DNA from: Pyrinomonadaceae bacterium
GTDB taxonomy: Bacteria > Acidobacteriota > Blastocatellia > Pyrinomonadales > Pyrinomonadaceae
NCBI GenBank assembly: GCA_030841085.1
Contig: JAVEDP010000025.1
Span: 337,942-401,941 of the forward strand
Direction: 5' to 3'
DNA: 64,000 bases
A model generated the notes under the pieces. The model was not told the DNA's origin, made no database searches, and worked only from the letters and a program-made list of their open reading frames with translations. The position numbers and the translations under genes were made by a program. Shown piece by piece: positions 61,587-64,000 of this stretch; position 1 is the stretch's first letter, and each line of letters begins with the position of its first letter.

Positions 61587-62291
61587 ATGCTAGATAGCCA
61601 AGGATATTCAACTGTATATGACGCGATCAACAAAGCCGTCGATGACAGCTTGCGCTCGCTCCTTTGGTTTCAGCTTTTGCTCCTTGTTATTTCCGCTATT
61701 CTCACGTCGCTTTTTGCTTTCTTAACTTTTTATATGAAGAAGAAAGCGGAAAACTTTGCCACGAAAGAAGACTTTCGGGAGATACTGCGACAGTTGAAAG
61801 AGACGACACGAGCCACGGAGGAAATAAAGGCTGAAATCTCGACTGGCACTTGGGTCAACGAACAGCGGTGGAAGCTGCGGAAGAGCATCTATTTAACACT
61901 GCTAGAGAAACTTTCTGAATCAAAACAAGCGTTAGGCGATGTCATTGAAGCTGAAGAAGGATCCTTTGATGGTTCAGAGACAAAGCGAAAGAGCCATATT
62001 GCCGAGCGCCTCCAAAGGATCAGTTCCGCCAGTGTCGACATAAGAAACGCCATTGATCGTTCCGGTGGAATACTCTTCCTAAGCGGGAGTGCTCTAGATT
62101 CGCTACGTGAGTACGAAGCGGCCGAGGAGAAAAGACTTATCGAACTCACAGCCAAAGATGATCCCTATGGAAATGTTTCGGCAGACGCAACATCATGGTC
62201 CTCATACTTGAACCACCAATGGGATGCCGCAGACAGAGCATTTAAAGAGTTGGTTGAGGCTGCCAAGAAGGATCTGCAGCTTCGATCATGA
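61587..62291 (+). CDS. Single-TM coiled-coil protein, unrecognised
   Basis: 234 residues from ATG 61587; an in-frame ATG at 61518 would add 23 residues. One TM helix (FQLLLLVISAILTSLFAFLTF, about 28-50) is followed by a long charged helical region (ATKEDFREILRQLKETTRAT, WKLRKSIYLTLLEKLSESKQ) that looks like coiled coil, in the cytoplasm if the N terminus is outside. This layout (TM plus coiled coil with an EQRWKLRK motif) is common in uncharacterised proteins of variable regions. No function can be given. Confidence 0.6.
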   Translation: MLDSQGYSTVYDAINKAVDDSLRSLLWFQLLLLVISAILTSLFAFLTFYMKKKAENFATKEDFREILRQLKETTRATEEIKAEISTGTWVNEQRWKLRKSIYLTLLEKLSESKQALGDVIEAEEGSFDGSETKRKSHIAERLQRISSASVDIRNAIDRSGGILFLSGSALDSLREYEAAEEKRLIELTAKDDPYGNVSADATSWSSYLNHQWDAADRAFKELVEAAKKDLQLRS

Positions 62292-62394
62292 AATCACTGA
62301 GGGAAAAAGCCGCCATACTCCACATTGATCAAGTGGTTCGGATCTTCTACGGCAACGTCCAGCGAACGACCTCTCATGTGTAACGAATCCGTTT

Positions 62395-63042
62395 CTATTC
62401 TTGCTTAGCCCATTCGGCGCACGGAGAAGTATCTACGCCAAACGCGGTCCGCTGTCTTACGCATTCGTTGTACCTAAGCAGGTATCTTGATGGCGGGGGT
62501 GTCACCGTGGCCAAGGGGCTGGCGTCTCTCATGGAGAGTGGTGATATCGTTGTCGAGGGCATGGCCTCATCAGCAACGGGAGGCAGCAACTTGACAAGTT
62601 CCTGAAGCGCATCCCTTGCCTCCAAGTGTGCCGCTCTAATTGCATCAATCTGCGCCGCGGTCTGAGGAGAAACCCGCGGATCGACTGCTTGGGTCTCAGC
62701 AAGGTACGCACCTTCGGCTCTTAACATTTTTGTATAAATCCTACTCAACGCGGGCAGCCTCTCAGGCTTAAAGCTTTCCGGCTTCTCTGCAATCGCGTGC
62801 ATGTTAGCCGCAAATTCGGCAGTCTGAGCTCCAGACTCTCGCGCAGTTTTATTGAATTCCACCGATTCGCCCTGGGTGGTTAAGCAAACGGTCGCTAGAT
62901 GCCGGAGCTTCTCGGATGCAACGCGAGTTTTTTCTTGGAGTTCTTCAACCCTGGCGGTCCTTACTCGGTTCTGAGGCTTGGTCCCACAGGCGAATGACAA
63001 AAGCGCCAAAAGCATAAGACTTATTATTTTCGATCTCATCAT
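62395..63042 (-). CDS. Putative lipoprotein of unknown function
   Basis: 215 residues. Signal with lipobox LLSFAC (Cys at about 19). The mature part is helical and charged (EELQEKTRVASEKLRHLATV), with a Pro-rich stretch around 175-185 and two late Cys (NECVRQR and DTSPCAEW). No family recognised. Last gene of the segment before the rRNA operon end, on the same strand as the rRNA. Confidence 0.65.
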   Translation of the reverse strand: MMRSKIISLMLLALLSFACGTKPQNRVRTARVEELQEKTRVASEKLRHLATVCLTTQGESVEFNKTARESGAQTAEFAANMHAIAEKPESFKPERLPALSRIYTKMLRAEGAYLAETQAVDPRVSPQTAAQIDAIRAAHLEARDALQELVKLLPPVADEAMPSTTISPLSMRDASPLATVTPPPSRYLLRYNECVRQRTAFGVDTSPCAEWAKQE

Positions 63043-63171
63043 CTTCGCACCTTCTCAGTTCCCCCTCCTTGCTTGATTAAACCTGCCTGAGGTTCTTGCG
63101 TCCTTCGGACGACTGCACAGAGGGCTGAGTCGCGCGGAAACCGGTCACGAGACACCGGTTCCGCAAGCCTG

Positions 63172-63212
63172 CTAAAAAGAAAGCCCGCCCAAGTTTACCC
63201 TGAGCGGGCTTC
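63172..63212 (-). terminator. rRNA operon terminator
   Basis: Minus strand stem AAGCCCGCTCA / TGGGCGGGCTT followed by TCTTTTT. It lies 10 bp after the 5S 3' end. Confidence 0.9.
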
Positions 63213-63221
63213 GTTAAATAA

Positions 63222-63338
<117 letters not shown>

Positions 63339-63349
63339 AAACTTTTCTG

Positions 63350-63420
63350 AGATCTGAAATTTCAAATCTCAAATTCCGTTATTTAGTTTTCAATTAGATC
63401 TCAAATTTCAAATTTAAGAT
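63350..63420. repeat. Heptanucleotide repeat in the 23S-5S spacer (locus G)
   Basis: TCTGAAA, TTTCAAA, TCTCAAA (63353-63373) and later TCTCAAA, TTTCAAA, TTTAAGA (about 63400-63420). It lies in the internal spacer between 5S and 23S. Confidence 0.75.
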
Positions 63421-63509
63421 CGCAGAGAGCTTTGAGAATCGAATAGTGATGTTTGCTTTTCCTTGGGGCAAGTTCGCGCAAGCGCGAAGCATGTTGCTTG
63501 AGTAAATTT

Positions 63510-64000
<491 letters not shown>

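Noticed and set aside
60781..63203. Integrative element with its own integrase
   Set aside because: No integrase, transposase or recombinase motif in the three genes; only the direct repeat supports insertion, so it is reported as a finding, not as a mobile element.

Overview
The window reads as a chromosomal segment of a Gram-negative soil-type bacterium, most likely Acidobacteriota (Blastocatellia-like). This is inferred from gene content: lipid A/LPS genes (lpxC, a KdsD-type isomerase), a large Oar-like TonB-dependent receptor, many double-CxxC zinc-ribbon proteins including two Ser/Thr kinases, a MerR-TPR protein, Ku, and an aroD-aroE fusion. No marker allows a firmer assignment because only the 3' end of 23S rRNA is inside the window.

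Layout. 1-10.5 kb: housekeeping (ThiF/MoeB, AroDE, RlmB, NYN-domain protein, RDD protein, RqcH, IF-1). 10.5-13 kb: RRM protein, a small membrane protein and an unrecognised AT-richer gene. 12.6-25 kb: hemL, a sensor kinase, polA, lpxC, kdsD, a PhoU-like/Pit phosphate uptake pair, tRNA-Arg and mscL. 25-34 kb: signalling block with two Ser/Thr kinases, Ku, MerR-TPR, a response regulator and tRNA-Lys. 34-46 kb: carbohydrate block with TonB-dependent receptor, GH3 beta-glucosidase and a GH144-like glucanase, then cell-envelope enzymes. 46.2-49.2 kb: a compact four-gene operon of overlapping, AT-richer genes (YwgA/Panacea-like, three-TM membrane protein, PD-(D/E)XK nuclease-like, TIM-barrel protein with a TGT-like zinc motif). 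This is the best candidate in the window for an undescribed system, probably defence or nucleic-acid modification. 49.5-60 kb: serA, corA, pgpA, rimO, transglutaminase, glutaminyl cyclase, L,D-transpeptidase. 60-64 kb: a toxin-antitoxin pair whose MazF-like toxin is frameshifted, three orphan genes lying between two copies of the 5S rRNA 3' end, then 5S and the 3' part of 23S on the minus strand.

The other striking feature is the intergenic DNA. Nearly every larger gap holds paired inverted repeats from several distinct families. One class is built of 7-bp tandem units whose sequence differs between loci while the period and the usual inverted-pair layout are retained. Several repeats abut or supply the stop codon of the neighbouring gene.

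Protein calls rest on motif recognition by eye. No database search was run.
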